From JAWKWA01 sp041397765 (GTDB lineage Bacteria > Pseudomonadota > Alphaproteobacteria > Rhizobiales > Hyphomicrobiaceae): a DNA stretch of 64,000 nt. Every line of letters begins with the position of its first letter. Position 1 is the stretch's first letter. The DNA is taken from positions 124,001 to 188,000 of the forward strand of contig JAWKWA010000007.1 of NCBI GenBank assembly GCA_041397765.1, given 5' to 3'. Positions 8,802 through 21,954 of this stretch are shown piece after piece. The translations under genes and the position numbers were made by a program. A model generated the notes under the pieces. That model was given only the letters and a program-made list of their open reading frames with translations. It had not been told where the DNA came from and searched no databases.

Positions 8802-9692
8802 TCAACGTGCAACGGCCTCCGCCAGGGTCGGGTGCGCGACATCGCCTGCCCGACCCGGCCACGGCTCTTTGCGGCCGAATGGCGAGACGGGCGGCCTCTC
8901 CGCCACCTGGGCCTCGATCTCGCGCAGGAGCTTTGCCCGGATGGCGTCGCGGAAGGCCTCGAAATCGGCGGCACGCATGACGAAGCTGCCGGGACCGGCG
9001 CGGACATTGGCGTCGTAATAGCGGTCGAGGTCGTGGACCTCGTTGGCGATGGCGAGGCCGTTGATGGTGACGCCGAGAGCGCGCGCCATGTAGCGGGCCT
9101 GCGGCAGCAGCACGGCATATTCCCGGACCGGCGTCTCGACGCCGTCGCCGGAGACATCGACGACGCGGCGGGTACCGGCGATGGCGTTGAACTCGATCAT
9201 GCGGATCGCATAGGCGAGCGCCGAGCCGATGCCGGTGCCGCCCTCGACCCGGCGGGGATAGGTCTCGACGAGGTCGGCAAAGGCGTCGGCGGTCTCGGGT
9301 GTCGAGATGACGTGCCAGGGACTGTCGTCCTTGGGGGTGGTGGCGTCGGCCCAGACGACCAGCGCGACCGCGATGCGGGCGAGCGGTCCCGAGCGGATGG
9401 CCTGCTTGACGGCGGGATCGCGAAAGGCGTCGGCGATGCCGCGGAGCTGCAACTCGTATTCGGAAGGATCGACGCTGCCGGAGGCATCGACGGCGAGCAC
9501 GAGCTCGAGATCGACCGGTTCGCCGGCGGCATTGCCGGCTGCCATGAGGGTGTCCGGCGGCCCCGTGACGGCGCGCGGCCGAGGCCCGGCCGCCCCAGCG
9601 GATGGCAGGGCCAGCATGACGAAGGCGGCGATCAGCAGGCAGACCGAGTGTCGCACGCCGAGGAGAGTGCACCGGCCAAGGCTGCGGGGCAA
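8802..9692 (-). CDS. DUF1194 domain-containing secreted protein (VWA-like)
   Basis: This 296-residue protein has a signal peptide (hydrophobic core SVCLLIAAFVMLALPSAGA, about residues 15-35). It is followed by a von Willebrand A-like domain of the DUF1194 family. The metal-ion-dependent adhesion motif is complete: DASGSVDPSEY in the first strand loop, the GGTGIGSAL threonine loop, and DVSGDGVET later. IRMIEFNAIAGTRRVVDVSGDG and ALGVTINGLAI are family-typical. The C-terminal 40 residues are Pro/Arg-rich. It is probably periplasmic or exported. No function is established for DUF1194; VWA folds usually bind proteins through a divalent metal. It is transcribed away from the folA end and looks monocistronic. 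Confidence 0.85.
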   Translation of the reverse strand: MPRSLGRCTLLGVRHSVCLLIAAFVMLALPSAGAAGPRPRAVTGPPDTLMAAGNAAGEPVDLELVLAVDASGSVDPSEYELQLRGIADAFRDPAVKQAIRSGPLARIAVALVVWADATTPKDDSPWHVISTPETADAFADLVETYPRRVEGGTGIGSALAYAIRMIEFNAIAGTRRVVDVSGDGVETPVREYAVLLPQARYMARALGVTINGLAIANEVHDLDRYYDANVRAGPGSFVMRAADFEAFRDAIRAKLLREIEAQVAERPPVSPFGRKEPWPGRAGDVAHPTLAEAVAR

Positions 9693-9744
9693 TCGCCGGG
9701 CGCGTTTCAGGCCCGGTCACAATCTGTCGATGAACGGGCGGGGT

Positions 9745-10290
9745 TCAAGGCCGGCGACGGCGCTCGAGAACGACGAGCGACCAGTCGTGGTCGTCCTTGG
9801 GGCCGCGGGGCTGGGCGGTGCGCGACAGCTCGCGCCATTCCGCCGGATCGAGGTCGGGGAAGCGGGCGTCGCCCTCGGGGGTGGCCTCGATCTCGGTCAG
9901 GTAGATGCGCTCTGCAAGGGGCAGGGCCGCGGCATAGATCTCGGCGCCGCCGATCACCGCGACCTCGTCGGCTCCGCTCGCCTCGGCAGAGGCCCGGCCG
10001 CGTGTCAGAGCCTCGGCAAGCGAATGGGCGACCTCGACCCCCTCGACGGCGAAGCTCCGGTCGCGGGTGACGACGATGTTCTGCCGGCCATCGAGCGGGC
10101 GGCCGATCGAGACGAAGGTCTTGCGGCCCATGATCACCGGCTTGCCCATGGTGAGGCGGCGGAACGTCTTGAGATCGGAGGGAACTCGCCAGGGCAGCCC
10201 GCCCGCACGCCCGATCACGCCGTTCTGCGCGACGGCGACGACGATTGCGATCGCGACGGCTTTCGCATCCGTGCCGCCCTCGCCCATCAC
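9745..10290 (-). CDS. folA: Dihydrofolate reductase
   Basis: FolA reduces dihydrofolate to tetrahydrofolate with NADPH. In the 181-residue protein I see VVAVAQNGVIG, the substrate segment GGLPWRVPSDLKTFRRLT (catalytic acid Asp), VIMGRKTFVSIG (NADPH phosphate region) and the GGAEIYAAALPLAERIYLTEI block. The N-terminus MMGEGGTDAKAVAIA is slightly longer than in short DHFRs, and the second Met is an equally possible start. The ATG overlaps the thyA stop by four bases, so translation is coupled. This coupling makes sense because ThyA generates the dihydrofolate that FolA recycles. Confidence 0.95.
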   Translation of the reverse strand: MMGEGGTDAKAVAIAIVVAVAQNGVIGRAGGLPWRVPSDLKTFRRLTMGKPVIMGRKTFVSIGRPLDGRQNIVVTRDRSFAVEGVEVAHSLAEALTRGRASAEASGADEVAVIGGAEIYAAALPLAERIYLTEIEATPEGDARFPDLDPAEWRELSRTAQPRGPKDDHDWSLVVLERRRRP

Positions 10291-11081
10291 ACCGCTACCT
10301 GAGCCTTGATGTGCGGATGGGGATCGTAACCATCGAAGACCACGTGCTCGTAGCGGTAGTCGAAGAGGCTCGGCACGCCCTCGGCGAGCTGCAGGCGGGG
10401 TAGCGGGCGGGGAGGCCGGGAGAGTTGCAGATCGGCCTGCTCGAGATGATTGAGGTAGAGATGGGCATCGCCGAGCGTGTGGACGAAATCTCCCGGTGAA
10501 AGACCCGTCTGAGCCGCGACCATGTGGGTCAGCAACGCATAGGAGGCGATGTTGAACGGCACGCCGAGGAAGATGTCGGCCGAGCGCTGGTAGAGCTGGC
10601 AGGAGAGCCGGCCGTCACCGACCCAGAACTGGAACAGGCAATGGCAGGGCGGCAGCGCCATGCTGTCGACCTCGGCCGGGTTCCAGGCTGTGACGATGTG
10701 GCGGCGGCTGTCGGGATTGCGCCGCAGCCCTTCGACGAGCTTGGCGATCTGGTCGATGTGCCCGCCGCCGGGCGTCGGCCAGGAGCGCCATTGGGCGCCG
10801 TAGACCGGGCCGAGATCGCCGTTCGCATCGGCCCATTCGTCCCAGATGGAGACGCCGTTCGCCTTCAGATAGGCGATGTTGGTGTCGCCCCTCAGGAACC
10901 AGATCAGCTCGTGCACGATCGAGGGCAGATGCAGCTTCTTGGTGGTGACGAGGGGGAAGCCCTCGGCGAGGTCGAAGCGCATCTGATGGCCGAACACGCT
11001 GAGCGTGCCGGTGCCGGTGCGATCGGACTTGCGGATGCCGGTGTCGCGGACGTGCCGCAGCAGGTCGAGATAGGCCTTCAT
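10287..11081 (-). CDS. thyA: Thymidylate synthase
   Basis: ThyA methylates dUMP to dTMP using methylene-tetrahydrofolate. The 264-residue length is exactly that of E. coli ThyA. Diagnostic segments are MKAYLDLLRHV, DRTGTGTLSVFGHQMRF, FLRGDTNI, the nucleophile in ALPPCHCLFQF, CQLYQRSADIFLGVPFNIASYALL and GDAHLYLNH, ending with PHPHIKAQVAV. The start at 11081 is fixed by this length; a longer upstream frame is a shadow of the CPBP protease gene. The gene heads the thyA-folA pair. Having ThyA means the cell does not need flavin-dependent ThyX. Confidence 0.97.
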   Translation of the reverse strand: MKAYLDLLRHVRDTGIRKSDRTGTGTLSVFGHQMRFDLAEGFPLVTTKKLHLPSIVHELIWFLRGDTNIAYLKANGVSIWDEWADANGDLGPVYGAQWRSWPTPGGGHIDQIAKLVEGLRRNPDSRRHIVTAWNPAEVDSMALPPCHCLFQFWVGDGRLSCQLYQRSADIFLGVPFNIASYALLTHMVAAQTGLSPGDFVHTLGDAHLYLNHLEQADLQLSRPPRPLPRLQLAEGVPSLFDYRYEHVVFDGYDPHPHIKAQVAV

Positions 11082-11140
11082 GGCCGGTGAGCCTATCCCG
11101 ATTCCGGCCGCTCGGCGATGCTCGGCGGTTCGGGGACCCC

Positions 11141-12037
11141 TCAGGCGGTCTGCGGCAGCATGGACAGCATGAAGAGCGCCATCACGCCGTTGTAGGCGCC
11201 GTGTCCGACGATGCCCGGCCAGATGCTGCCGGTGCGCACGAGGATGTAGGAGAGCACGAGGCCGAGCAGGAAGATCTGCAGCATGCCCTGGGCCGAATAG
11301 CTGTTGCCGGCATGGAGCGCCGTCCACAGGAGATCGGAGATGAGCGTCGCGCCGACGACGCCGATCGGCGATTTGGCGATCGAGGGGAACAGATAGCCGC
11401 GGAACAGGAGCTCCTCCGACAGCGGCGCGCCGACGACGAGGGCAAAGAGCGTGAAAGGCAGCAGCCCGCCCTGCATCATCGGCAGGAAGAATTTCACGTC
11501 CTCGGTCGAGTCGTGGGGGAAGAGCTGATCGATGCCGACGCCGATGCCGAGGCCGAGCACGACCATGAGGGCGATGGCGAGGAGGTAGTCGCGGACGCCA
11601 TTGACGGGGGGCTCGAGCGACAGGGCGAGGCGCCGTTCGCTGCCGTTGAAGCCGGCGAACCAGGCGACGAGGCCGACGGTGACGAGCTGGGGGACGATGA
11701 GCAGGGCGACGAGATCGGCCACGTCCCAGCCGTCCGGATCCTTCAGCGTCGCGAACCTGCCGAGCTCGCCGAGGGCCGCGAGCTTGGCAGCGATGGCGGC
11801 GACGCCGACGATCACCGAGATCAGCATGATGATGACGGTGAGGGCGACGGCCGAGACCGGGCCGGTGCGGGTGCGCGGCCGAAAGGGGTAGCGGTCGAAC
11901 CAGCCCCCGTCGCCGGGCGGCAGCTCGCCGGAGCCGACGGAGGCGATCCGCGGGACCGAGCCGGGGTGTGAGCCCTCCCCTCCAGGTCCTGCCGATCGTT
12001 CCGGGCCTGGCGATGACGGGTCGGTCGGGTCGGACAC
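11141..12037 (-). CDS. CPBP family intramembrane glutamic endopeptidase (CAAX-protease-like)
   Basis: This is a 298-residue multispanning protein with the CPBP/Abi signature. The catalytic glutamate motif SEELLFRGYLF lies around residue 205, the helix TALHAGNSYSAQG follows (His/Asn motif), and the last motif is GIVGHGAYNGVMAL. About six to eight hydrophobic helices are visible from residue 60. The first 45 residues are a Pro/Gly/Ser-rich cytoplasmic extension. The start is a GTG at 12035-12037, supported by AAGGAGGA five bases upstream. Bacterial relatives include bacteriocin self-immunity and prenyl-protein proteases, but most have no known substrate. It lies 59 bases upstream of thyA on the same strand. 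Confidence 0.85.
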   Translation of the reverse strand: MSDPTDPSSPGPERSAGPGGEGSHPGSVPRIASVGSGELPPGDGGWFDRYPFRPRTRTGPVSAVALTVIIMLISVIVGVAAIAAKLAALGELGRFATLKDPDGWDVADLVALLIVPQLVTVGLVAWFAGFNGSERRLALSLEPPVNGVRDYLLAIALMVVLGLGIGVGIDQLFPHDSTEDVKFFLPMMQGGLLPFTLFALVVGAPLSEELLFRGYLFPSIAKSPIGVVGATLISDLLWTALHAGNSYSAQGMLQIFLLGLVLSYILVRTGSIWPGIVGHGAYNGVMALFMLSMLPQTA

Positions 12038-12332
12038 GCGTTCCTCCTTCGATCATTCCATCGAGCATACGGCGAGGGGCACCGGGGATCCCGGCCCTTC
12101 AGCCGGCTGCGGGCGAATCCCCGGCCCGCCGGAATGCAGTAGACGACAATCGCGACAGGCTGACCAGCGTCCGGGCGCGGCGCCACAATGTTGCCATGGT
12201 CCGCCGGAGGCGCTACGGTCACGCCGTCCGGGGAAAAATTCATGATGAATTCGGTGGCTAGCAGGCTGCCGGCGGCCCATGACCGCGGCCGCCCGCCTAG
12301 GCGGCCACCTGGACGCGAGTTGGAGGCGTATC

Positions 12333-12836
12333 ATGTTGATGGAGCGTGCCGTCGTCGTCGACATGCCGGTCGCCGACCGGCGGGACCTGATGCGGCGGCT
12401 GGCCGTCATCGAGCGCGAGGCGGCGGTCGACCAGGCCTATCGCGAGGGGTTCGACAGTGCCGTCGATCTGGTGGCTGAGACCTCCGAGGCCGCCGGCGAG
12501 GAACTGGCGCGACGGGACCGGATGATCGGCGTGCTCGGACGCCAGCGGGCCGAGCGGTTCAATCTGGGGCTCGGATCGGCCTTGCTCGGCGCGACGGTGC
12601 TTTGCGGGCTCGTCTCGGTCGGACTGCTGCCGCTGGCGCTGGTGCAGATCGTGCTGCTCGCCGGCGGGCTCGTCGCGCTCGCCTTGGCGGGCTGGCGGAC
12701 CGAGACGGACGGCGAGACCGCCGGGGGTATGCCGGCCCGGCGAGCCTGTCCCGATCTGACGGCGCCGCTCCGCCATCTGGAGACACGCCTCGCCGAGCGT
12801 CGGCGGCGGATCGAGGAGATCGCGCGACGGATCTGA
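12333..12836 (+). CDS. Uncharacterised protein with two membrane helices
   Basis: I do not recognise this 167-residue protein. A charged N-terminal helical part (residues 1-70, many Arg/Glu/Asp) is followed by two hydrophobic segments, LGSALLGATVLCGLVSVGLL and LVQIVLLAGGLVALALAG. A C-terminal tail ends in a charged probable coiled coil (LETRLAERRRRIEEIARRI). The ATG at 12333 has TGGAGG six bases upstream, which favours it over the ATG at 12279. It diverges from the CPBP gene and is followed 90 bases later by another uncharacterised protein on the same strand, so the two may be co-transcribed. Confidence 0.65.
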   Translation: MLMERAVVVDMPVADRRDLMRRLAVIEREAAVDQAYREGFDSAVDLVAETSEAAGEELARRDRMIGVLGRQRAERFNLGLGSALLGATVLCGLVSVGLLPLALVQIVLLAGGLVALALAGWRTETDGETAGGMPARRACPDLTAPLRHLETRLAERRRRIEEIARRI

Positions 12837-12926
12837 CGGCCGCGATCGCCGCTCGATCCGACGGGTCGGTCCGATGGGACCGCCAACCTTCGCGGGGACG
12901 CGCTCTGCCTGAACCTGCTCTTGGGG

Positions 12927-14471
12927 ATGCGAGGCGAGCCGAGGGACTTGCAGCTTCGTCTCCCGATGGACCCGATCGCCGCGCTGCGTGCCATGCAGCA
13001 GAACCAGCCAGCCGGGAAAGGAACGGCCGCCGTGTCGAGGTATCGCCTTGTTCTCGCCATCGTGGCGATCGCCGTCACCGCGGCGTCCTTGCTGCCCGGG
13101 CTCGGCGGCCGCGCCGGGGAGCAGGCGGTCCCGGGTGTCGTGGTATCGCTCGGGGCCTATGTCGCAAGCGGGCAGGAGCGGCTCGCCGCGGCGGGCCATG
13201 GGGCGGCCGAGCAGATCGCCGGCTCGCTGCGGCTGCTGTCGGACAGTGTGATCGCGACGGTGTCGGCGGCCGGGCGGGCCGGATGGCAAGGCGTCGAGAC
13301 GGCTTTCGAGACATGGCTGTCGGGCGAATGGGCGGGGCCGACGCGGTCGCGGCGGGCTGACGCGAGCGGGGGAACAGAGCCGGCCACCCGCACCGTGCTC
13401 GCCTCGGCAGCCGACACGGTTGCGCGCGAGATGGCGGTCGGGACGGCCGAGGCCCGCTCGTCGGCGGTCCCCTCCGGCGAGGGGGAGACCGGCGAGGAGA
13501 TCACCTTCGTCGATACCCGCTCCGACCTGACGCCGGTGCCCGAGGCCACCGCCGAGGTGGTCCGGGCCGAACCGGAGGCGGATCTCGAGCCGGGCGATCT
13601 CGATGTCGAGCCGGTGCGCGGGACCGGTGCGGCGGCGGATGCGCGCTCGCTGGATGACGGGCGCGGCGAGACGGTCGCGGCCGAGGCCGGGGAGGCTGGA
13701 TCGCCGCCCGTCCCTGTCGCGCGGGCGGTCATGCTGCAGGCGATCGGCGACGACGGGGAGGTGGCGCTCGCCAGCGATGACGGCGCGGATGGGGAAGCCG
13801 GGCCCGCCGCGCGATCGATCGAGGTGGCGAGTGCGGAGGAAACCGCGGGCGAAGCGGGCGATGCCGGCGTCGAGGAGGACGTGGTGCCCGGCGATCCCGA
13901 CGAGGATGTGGCGAGCACGGCCGACGAGGATCGTGATTTGGAGGACGCCGGCCCGGTCGGGAACGAGGGCGCGGGGGAGGACGAGCAGGTCGGCGGCGTG
14001 AACGCGGAGGAGGACGAGGATGAGGATCGCGGCAATGCGTCCCTGACTGCTCCGACACGGCGGGCCGCGACGCCGGCACGCGTCGAGCGGGTGGAGCGAA
14101 AGGTGCGGCGGGCAGCCGTGCCGGCGAGCCGGGAGCGCACCACACGGGCGACCTCCAGCCGGCGGGCGCGAGCCGGACGGGCGAGAGGCTCGGTCGAGCG
14201 CGCCGAACTCGCCCGGCGTCAGGTGCGTGCGGCCCGTGCGAGCCGTGAGACGGCGAAGCGCCCGGCCGTACGCACGGCCAAATCTGCAAGGCCGGGCAAG
14301 CGGCGGCTCGCCAGCCCGATGCTGCGGACGCGACGGGTTTGCGGAGTGCTCGGTGGTTGCCGGAAGGTCTATGTGCTGCGCCGGCCGCGCAATGCCCGCG
14401 AATTGCGCGAGGCGCGGCGCATCCACCGCCGGCTACTGGCGCGCGGCTATCATCGGGTCGGCGGGCTCTGA
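12927..14471 (+). CDS. Uncharacterised membrane-anchored protein with acidic middle and basic C-terminus
   Basis: No family is recognised. After a short N-terminus there is one hydrophobic segment (RLVLAIVAIAVTAASLLPGL, about residue 40), then an Ala/Gly helical stretch. A long acidic, low-complexity region at about residues 185-390 is rich in Glu/Asp and ends in an EEDEDED cluster. A strongly basic Arg/Ala-rich region (about 395-480) follows, then a compact cysteine-containing end (VCGVLGGCRKVYVLRRP). The two cysteines could form a disulfide. The topology suggests an anchored protein with most residues on one side of the membrane. The start is uncertain: TTG 12921, ATG 12927 and ATG 12966 are possible, none with a good ribosome site. 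The opposite-strand open frames are serine/arginine-rich shadows. Confidence 0.6.
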   Translation: MRGEPRDLQLRLPMDPIAALRAMQQNQPAGKGTAAVSRYRLVLAIVAIAVTAASLLPGLGGRAGEQAVPGVVVSLGAYVASGQERLAAAGHGAAEQIAGSLRLLSDSVIATVSAAGRAGWQGVETAFETWLSGEWAGPTRSRRADASGGTEPATRTVLASAADTVAREMAVGTAEARSSAVPSGEGETGEEITFVDTRSDLTPVPEATAEVVRAEPEADLEPGDLDVEPVRGTGAAADARSLDDGRGETVAAEAGEAGSPPVPVARAVMLQAIGDDGEVALASDDGADGEAGPAARSIEVASAEETAGEAGDAGVEEDVVPGDPDEDVASTADEDRDLEDAGPVGNEGAGEDEQVGGVNAEEDEDEDRGNASLTAPTRRAATPARVERVERKVRRAAVPASRERTTRATSSRRARAGRARGSVERAELARRQVRAARASRETAKRPAVRTAKSARPGKRRLASPMLRTRRVCGVLGGCRKVYVLRRPRNARELREARRIHRRLLARGYHRVGGL

Positions 14472-14629
14472 GCGCCAGTCTACCCGTTCGAGCGGCCTTG
14501 CCGCCGGGATGCACCGGGATGCAGATGTCGACATGGGTCCGCGGGAGCATTCTCGGACGGGGCTGATGGAGGCGCGCCGCGACCCGTGGGGTCGGCGAGG
14601 GGCGATGCGTTGCGAGGTGGCCGGGCCGA

Positions 14630-15589
14630 TCACCGGTCGGCGTGCGCCGGGCCGAGGTCGGCGGTCTTGGCACCGGCTTGCCCGAGGGACGCCAGCGTCT
14701 CGCCGCTCCGCCAGATGACGGCGATGGATTCCTCCACGCATTTCGGGCGATCGGCGAATAATCGCTCGCCGATCGGCCGGGCCGCGGCTCTCATCTCCTC
14801 GTGGCGGGTGGCGATGAGTTCGCCGATGCGCCGGCGGAACTCGGGCGCAAGGTCGACATCGTCGGATCTTTGCGCGAGGAAGTGCTCCAGCAGGCACAGG
14901 TCGCGATCGTCGCCGATCAGCTCCGAGAGCGTGGCGAGGCCCGAGGCGCGGGCCGCCGCGTGCTCGGGCCAGGCCCGCGCCAGCAGCAGCGTGTGGCGCC
15001 AATGGACCTGCACGGCCTTGCGCCAGTCGTGGAACGCCTCCTCGTCGCCGGCCGTCGCGAAGGCCGGACCCAGACCGCGCCGGGCCCGGCGATAGGCGTC
15101 GCGATAGCCGGCCGCGACGAGGGGCAGGCCGACGGGCTCGCGCAATCGGCGGCGCATTGCGCGCATGGCGAGGCCGATGCGCTGGGCAAGCGGCTCGGCG
15201 GCGGGCCGACCGGCGGTCGGCACGGCCATGTCGAGGCTGCCGATCAGGGCCTCGCGCAGCCTGGCGCCCTCGCCGGTGAAGGCATCGGTGCCGAAGCGCT
15301 GCTCGAGCCGCAGCAGGGCATCGAGCCGGGCCCGGTGATCGCGAGCCTCGGACAGTTCGCGCATGAGGTCGCGCCAGCGCGCCTCGTGGCGCCGCCAATC
15401 GGTGCCGAGGGCGGGGGCGAGCAGGCGTGTCAGCGCCCGCAGACGTTTCAGGCAACGGCGGCTCTGATGGATGGCGACGTTCGGGTCCGGGGAGGAAGCG
15501 AAGAGGGCAAGGATGCGGTCCGCCTGCTGACGCACAATGCGCCGCGCCCCCTTTTCGAAGGGCTCGCCGGGTTTGAAACGGTAGGCCAT
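14630..15589 (-). CDS. CHAD domain-containing protein
   Basis: CHAD domains are helical, with conserved histidines and many basic residues, and are known to bind inorganic polyphosphate. The 319-residue protein shows the first helical repeat with VAIHQSRRCLKRLRALTRLL (conserved H and R/K) and the second with EEAFHDWRKAVQVHWRHTLLL. LIGDDRDLCLLEHFL near residue 235 is also typical. It has no N-terminal CYTH (thiamine triphosphatase-like) domain, so it is a stand-alone CHAD protein. It is convergent with the acidic/basic protein and preceded by 496 bases with no gene. A role at polyphosphate granules is inference from the family. Confidence 0.88.
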   Translation of the reverse strand: MAYRFKPGEPFEKGARRIVRQQADRILALFASSPDPNVAIHQSRRCLKRLRALTRLLAPALGTDWRRHEARWRDLMRELSEARDHRARLDALLRLEQRFGTDAFTGEGARLREALIGSLDMAVPTAGRPAAEPLAQRIGLAMRAMRRRLREPVGLPLVAAGYRDAYRRARRGLGPAFATAGDEEAFHDWRKAVQVHWRHTLLLARAWPEHAAARASGLATLSELIGDDRDLCLLEHFLAQRSDDVDLAPEFRRRIGELIATRHEEMRAAARPIGERLFADRPKCVEESIAVIWRSGETLASLGQAGAKTADLGPAHADR

Positions 15590-16085
15590 GGGCGCGGGAC
15601 CGTCGGGAAGGGGCGTGAGAGGCGGTGAGCGCGAGCCTCGAAGCCGGGCGCGATCGTCCGATCGCGTGCAGCGGAACGGTGCTCCAGGCTTGTGCCGTTG
15701 CGCATCGAGGCCCGACGGTCAGGCTCGGCGCCCGCTCGCGCGGGGTGCCGCGGCGTCGGAGAATGCGCAAGGCGCCAGCGCTTGAAGCATACGCCCGCTC
15801 CGTGAAGGTTTTGCGACGGCGGACCCTCTGGGGTGCGGGATCGCGGGGGCGCGTGACGCCGCGAACGGCGAAGCTCGCCTACCTTGCCGGCAGCGAGGAG
15901 CGAGCCGAAGCTCCATCTGGCGCTCCAGGGGCGATGCCGTCGGCCAATCGAGCCGCGTCCGTCGCGGCGTGCCTGTGAGGGAGCCTGCTCCTGTCCTCTG
16001 GCTCTGAGGTTCCACTCCATCCGCAGTCCGCCATCCCTCCCGTTCCTCGCGGCCGTGGTCGGCCGGGCGCCGGCGCGGGGTCCCT
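15590..16085. other. Intergenic region without recognisable gene
   Basis: This 496-base stretch lies between the CHAD gene start and the ggt stop, both read on the minus strand. Open frames on both strands are Arg/Pro/Ser-rich, match no family and have no ribosome sites. It should contain the CHAD promoter; I see no clear operator. Confidence 0.4.
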
Positions 16086-17929
16086 TCAGAAACCGGCCGC
16101 CATGCCCTCGCGCCGTGGATCCGTGCCGCCTAGGAGGCCTCCGCCGTCGCGGAGGACGATGTTGAGGCCGCTCGTCATCTCGACCCGGCGGATGGCGGCC
16201 CCACGCGCCTGCGCGGCGACCGCGAGCAAATCGCCGGCTTCTCCGGTCTCGACCTCGAACGGGCCGTTCCGGCTGCCGAAATTGACGAGCGCGGCCGCCT
16301 CACCGGCATCGCAATGCCAATCGATCACGCAGACGATGGCCTTCAGCACATAGAGAATGATGCGGCTGCCACCGGGCGAGCCGGCCACCATGCGCAGCTC
16401 TCCCTCCGGGCCGAGCACGATGGTCGGCGCCATGGACGAGCGCGGCCGCTTGCCTCCCTCGACGCGATTGGCGACCGGCCGGCCGTCGCCATCGGCGGGC
16501 ACGAAGGAGAAGTCCGTCAGCTCGTTGTTGAGGAGGAAACCGGCGACCATGATATGGGCGCCGAAGGCACTCTCGATCGTCGTCGTCATGGCGAGGGCAT
16601 TGCCGTCGGCATCGACGATGGAGATCTGGCTGGTTCCCGAAGCCTCGATCGTGCGATCGATGCCGAAGAGCCGGCCTTGCTTCATCGGCGGCATTCCCGG
16701 CTCGGCCCGCGACATCGGGCGGGCCGGATCGATCAGGCTCCGCCGTGCCGCGATGTAGGCCGCGTCCATGAGGCCCTCGGGCAGCGGCACGAAGGCGGGA
16801 TCGGCCATGTAGCGATCGCGGTCGGCATAGGCGAGCTTCTCGGCCTCGGCGAGAATGGCGACGCCTTGGGGATCGAGGGGCGCCTTTCCAAGATCGAACG
16901 GTTCGATGAGAGCGAGGACCTGGGCGATGGTCGGCCCGCCCGAGGACGGCGGACCCATGCCGCAGACGCGATGGCCGCGATAGCCGGTGCAGAAGGCCGG
17001 GCGCTCGAGGGCCTGGTAGGCGGCGAGATCCGCGCGAGTCATATCCGAAGGCGGATGTGCCGCGGCCAGGCGATCGATGATGGGGCCGGCAATCTCCTCG
17101 CCCTGGTAGAAGGCGCGGGCGCCGCGCTCGGCGATCAGCCGGAGGGTGGCGGCGAGGGCGGGATTGCGGAGGCGGTAGCCGACCGGGCGCGGCCAGTCGC
17201 CGGCATCGAAGAAATAGGCCCGGGCCTCGCGGTCGAAGCTCTGGGCACCTTCCTCGTGGAGCAGCCGGTTCAATCGGGGCGAGACGGCAAAGCCGTCCTC
17301 AGCGAGGCGGATGGCCGGGGCAAAGAGCATTCGCCACGGCAGCCGGCCGAAGCGGGCATGGGCGAGTTCGAGCATGGCGAGCACGCCGGGCACGCCCGGG
17401 CTGAGGCCACTGCGGACGGCGGCATCGAACGCCATCGGTGCCCCGTCGGGGCCGAGGAAGCGATCGGGGCGGGCGGCGGCGGGGGCGGTCTCGCGGCCAT
17501 CGAAGCTGGTGATGGCGCCGGATGCCCGCTCGTAGTGGACGAGGAAGGCACCGCCGCCGAGGCCTGAGGATTGCGGCTCGACGAGGTTCAGCACCATCTG
17601 CACGGCGATCGCGGCGTCGGTGGCGCTGCCGCCCGCGCGGAGAATCTCGAGACCTGCGGCGCTGGCGAGCGGGTTGGCGGCGACCACCATGGCGCCGGTG
17701 GCGCGCACGGTCTGGCTGAGGGCGAGGCCGGTCGCCGCCTCGGGGCGGCGCGCGGATCTGCGGGCGAGGGCAAGCTTGGCGTCAGGCTGTCGGCGAGGGC
17801 CGGGGCTGGGGCCGCGAGCATCAGGAAAATCGCGAGCATGCCGAAGAGGCCAGCGGCGGGAATGCGCCGGCTGAAGCCGGGCAGTTGGTGCCGGGCATCT
17901 CCCGGGGCTTTCGCGTGCTCCGGCATCAT
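16086..17929 (-). CDS. ggt: Gamma-glutamyltransferase, apparent frameshift after the signal peptide
   Basis: Periplasmic GGT transfers or hydrolyses the gamma-glutamyl group of glutathione after autocleavage at a threonine. The mature part is intact: GGSATDAAIAVQMVLNLVEPQ, SGLGGGAFLVHYE, FDGRETAPAAA, the autoprocessing nucleophile in SGTSQISIVDADGNALAMTTTIE, and RPRSSMAPTIVL with AGSPGGSRII. A classical signal peptide (AAGLFGMLAIFLMLAAPAPALA) sits just upstream but in a different frame. It begins at 17926-17929, and the switch must occur near 17775-17800. One indel would join them into a protein of normal size. As written, the catalytic frame has no good start. I judge a sequence error more likely than inactivation, because all downstream motifs are preserved. 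Confidence 0.85.
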
Positions 17930-18209
17930 CGCTGTCCTCTTCTTTTCGGCTTCCTGGCCGGCTTGGCGACCGCAAGGGAATTCGCCCGCGAGGGCGGCCC
18001 TCGACTTTTGCCGGCGGCCGGATCACGCGTCGGTGGTGTGCGATCACAGGTTATATGCAAGTCGGACAGCGGCTGGCGTGTCCGCTGATGCGCGGCATCG
18101 TTCGGGCGGCTCGGCGGGCATAGGTTCCCGATGGCGAGCTTGCCACGGCCGGTGCGCGATTTGAACCCTTCGCGGATGCGCAGCCGGCGGCGCCTTGCAT
18201 GAAACGGGC

Positions 18210-21938
<3,729 letters not shown>

Positions 21939-21954
21939 CGTGTGCACCCCAGAG

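Noticed and set aside
12297..14426. 709-codon minus-strand frame opposite the two unknown membrane proteins
   Set aside because: It is Arg/Pro/Gly-rich without hydrophobic or domain structure, while the plus strand has membrane helices and a plausible ribosome site for the first gene.
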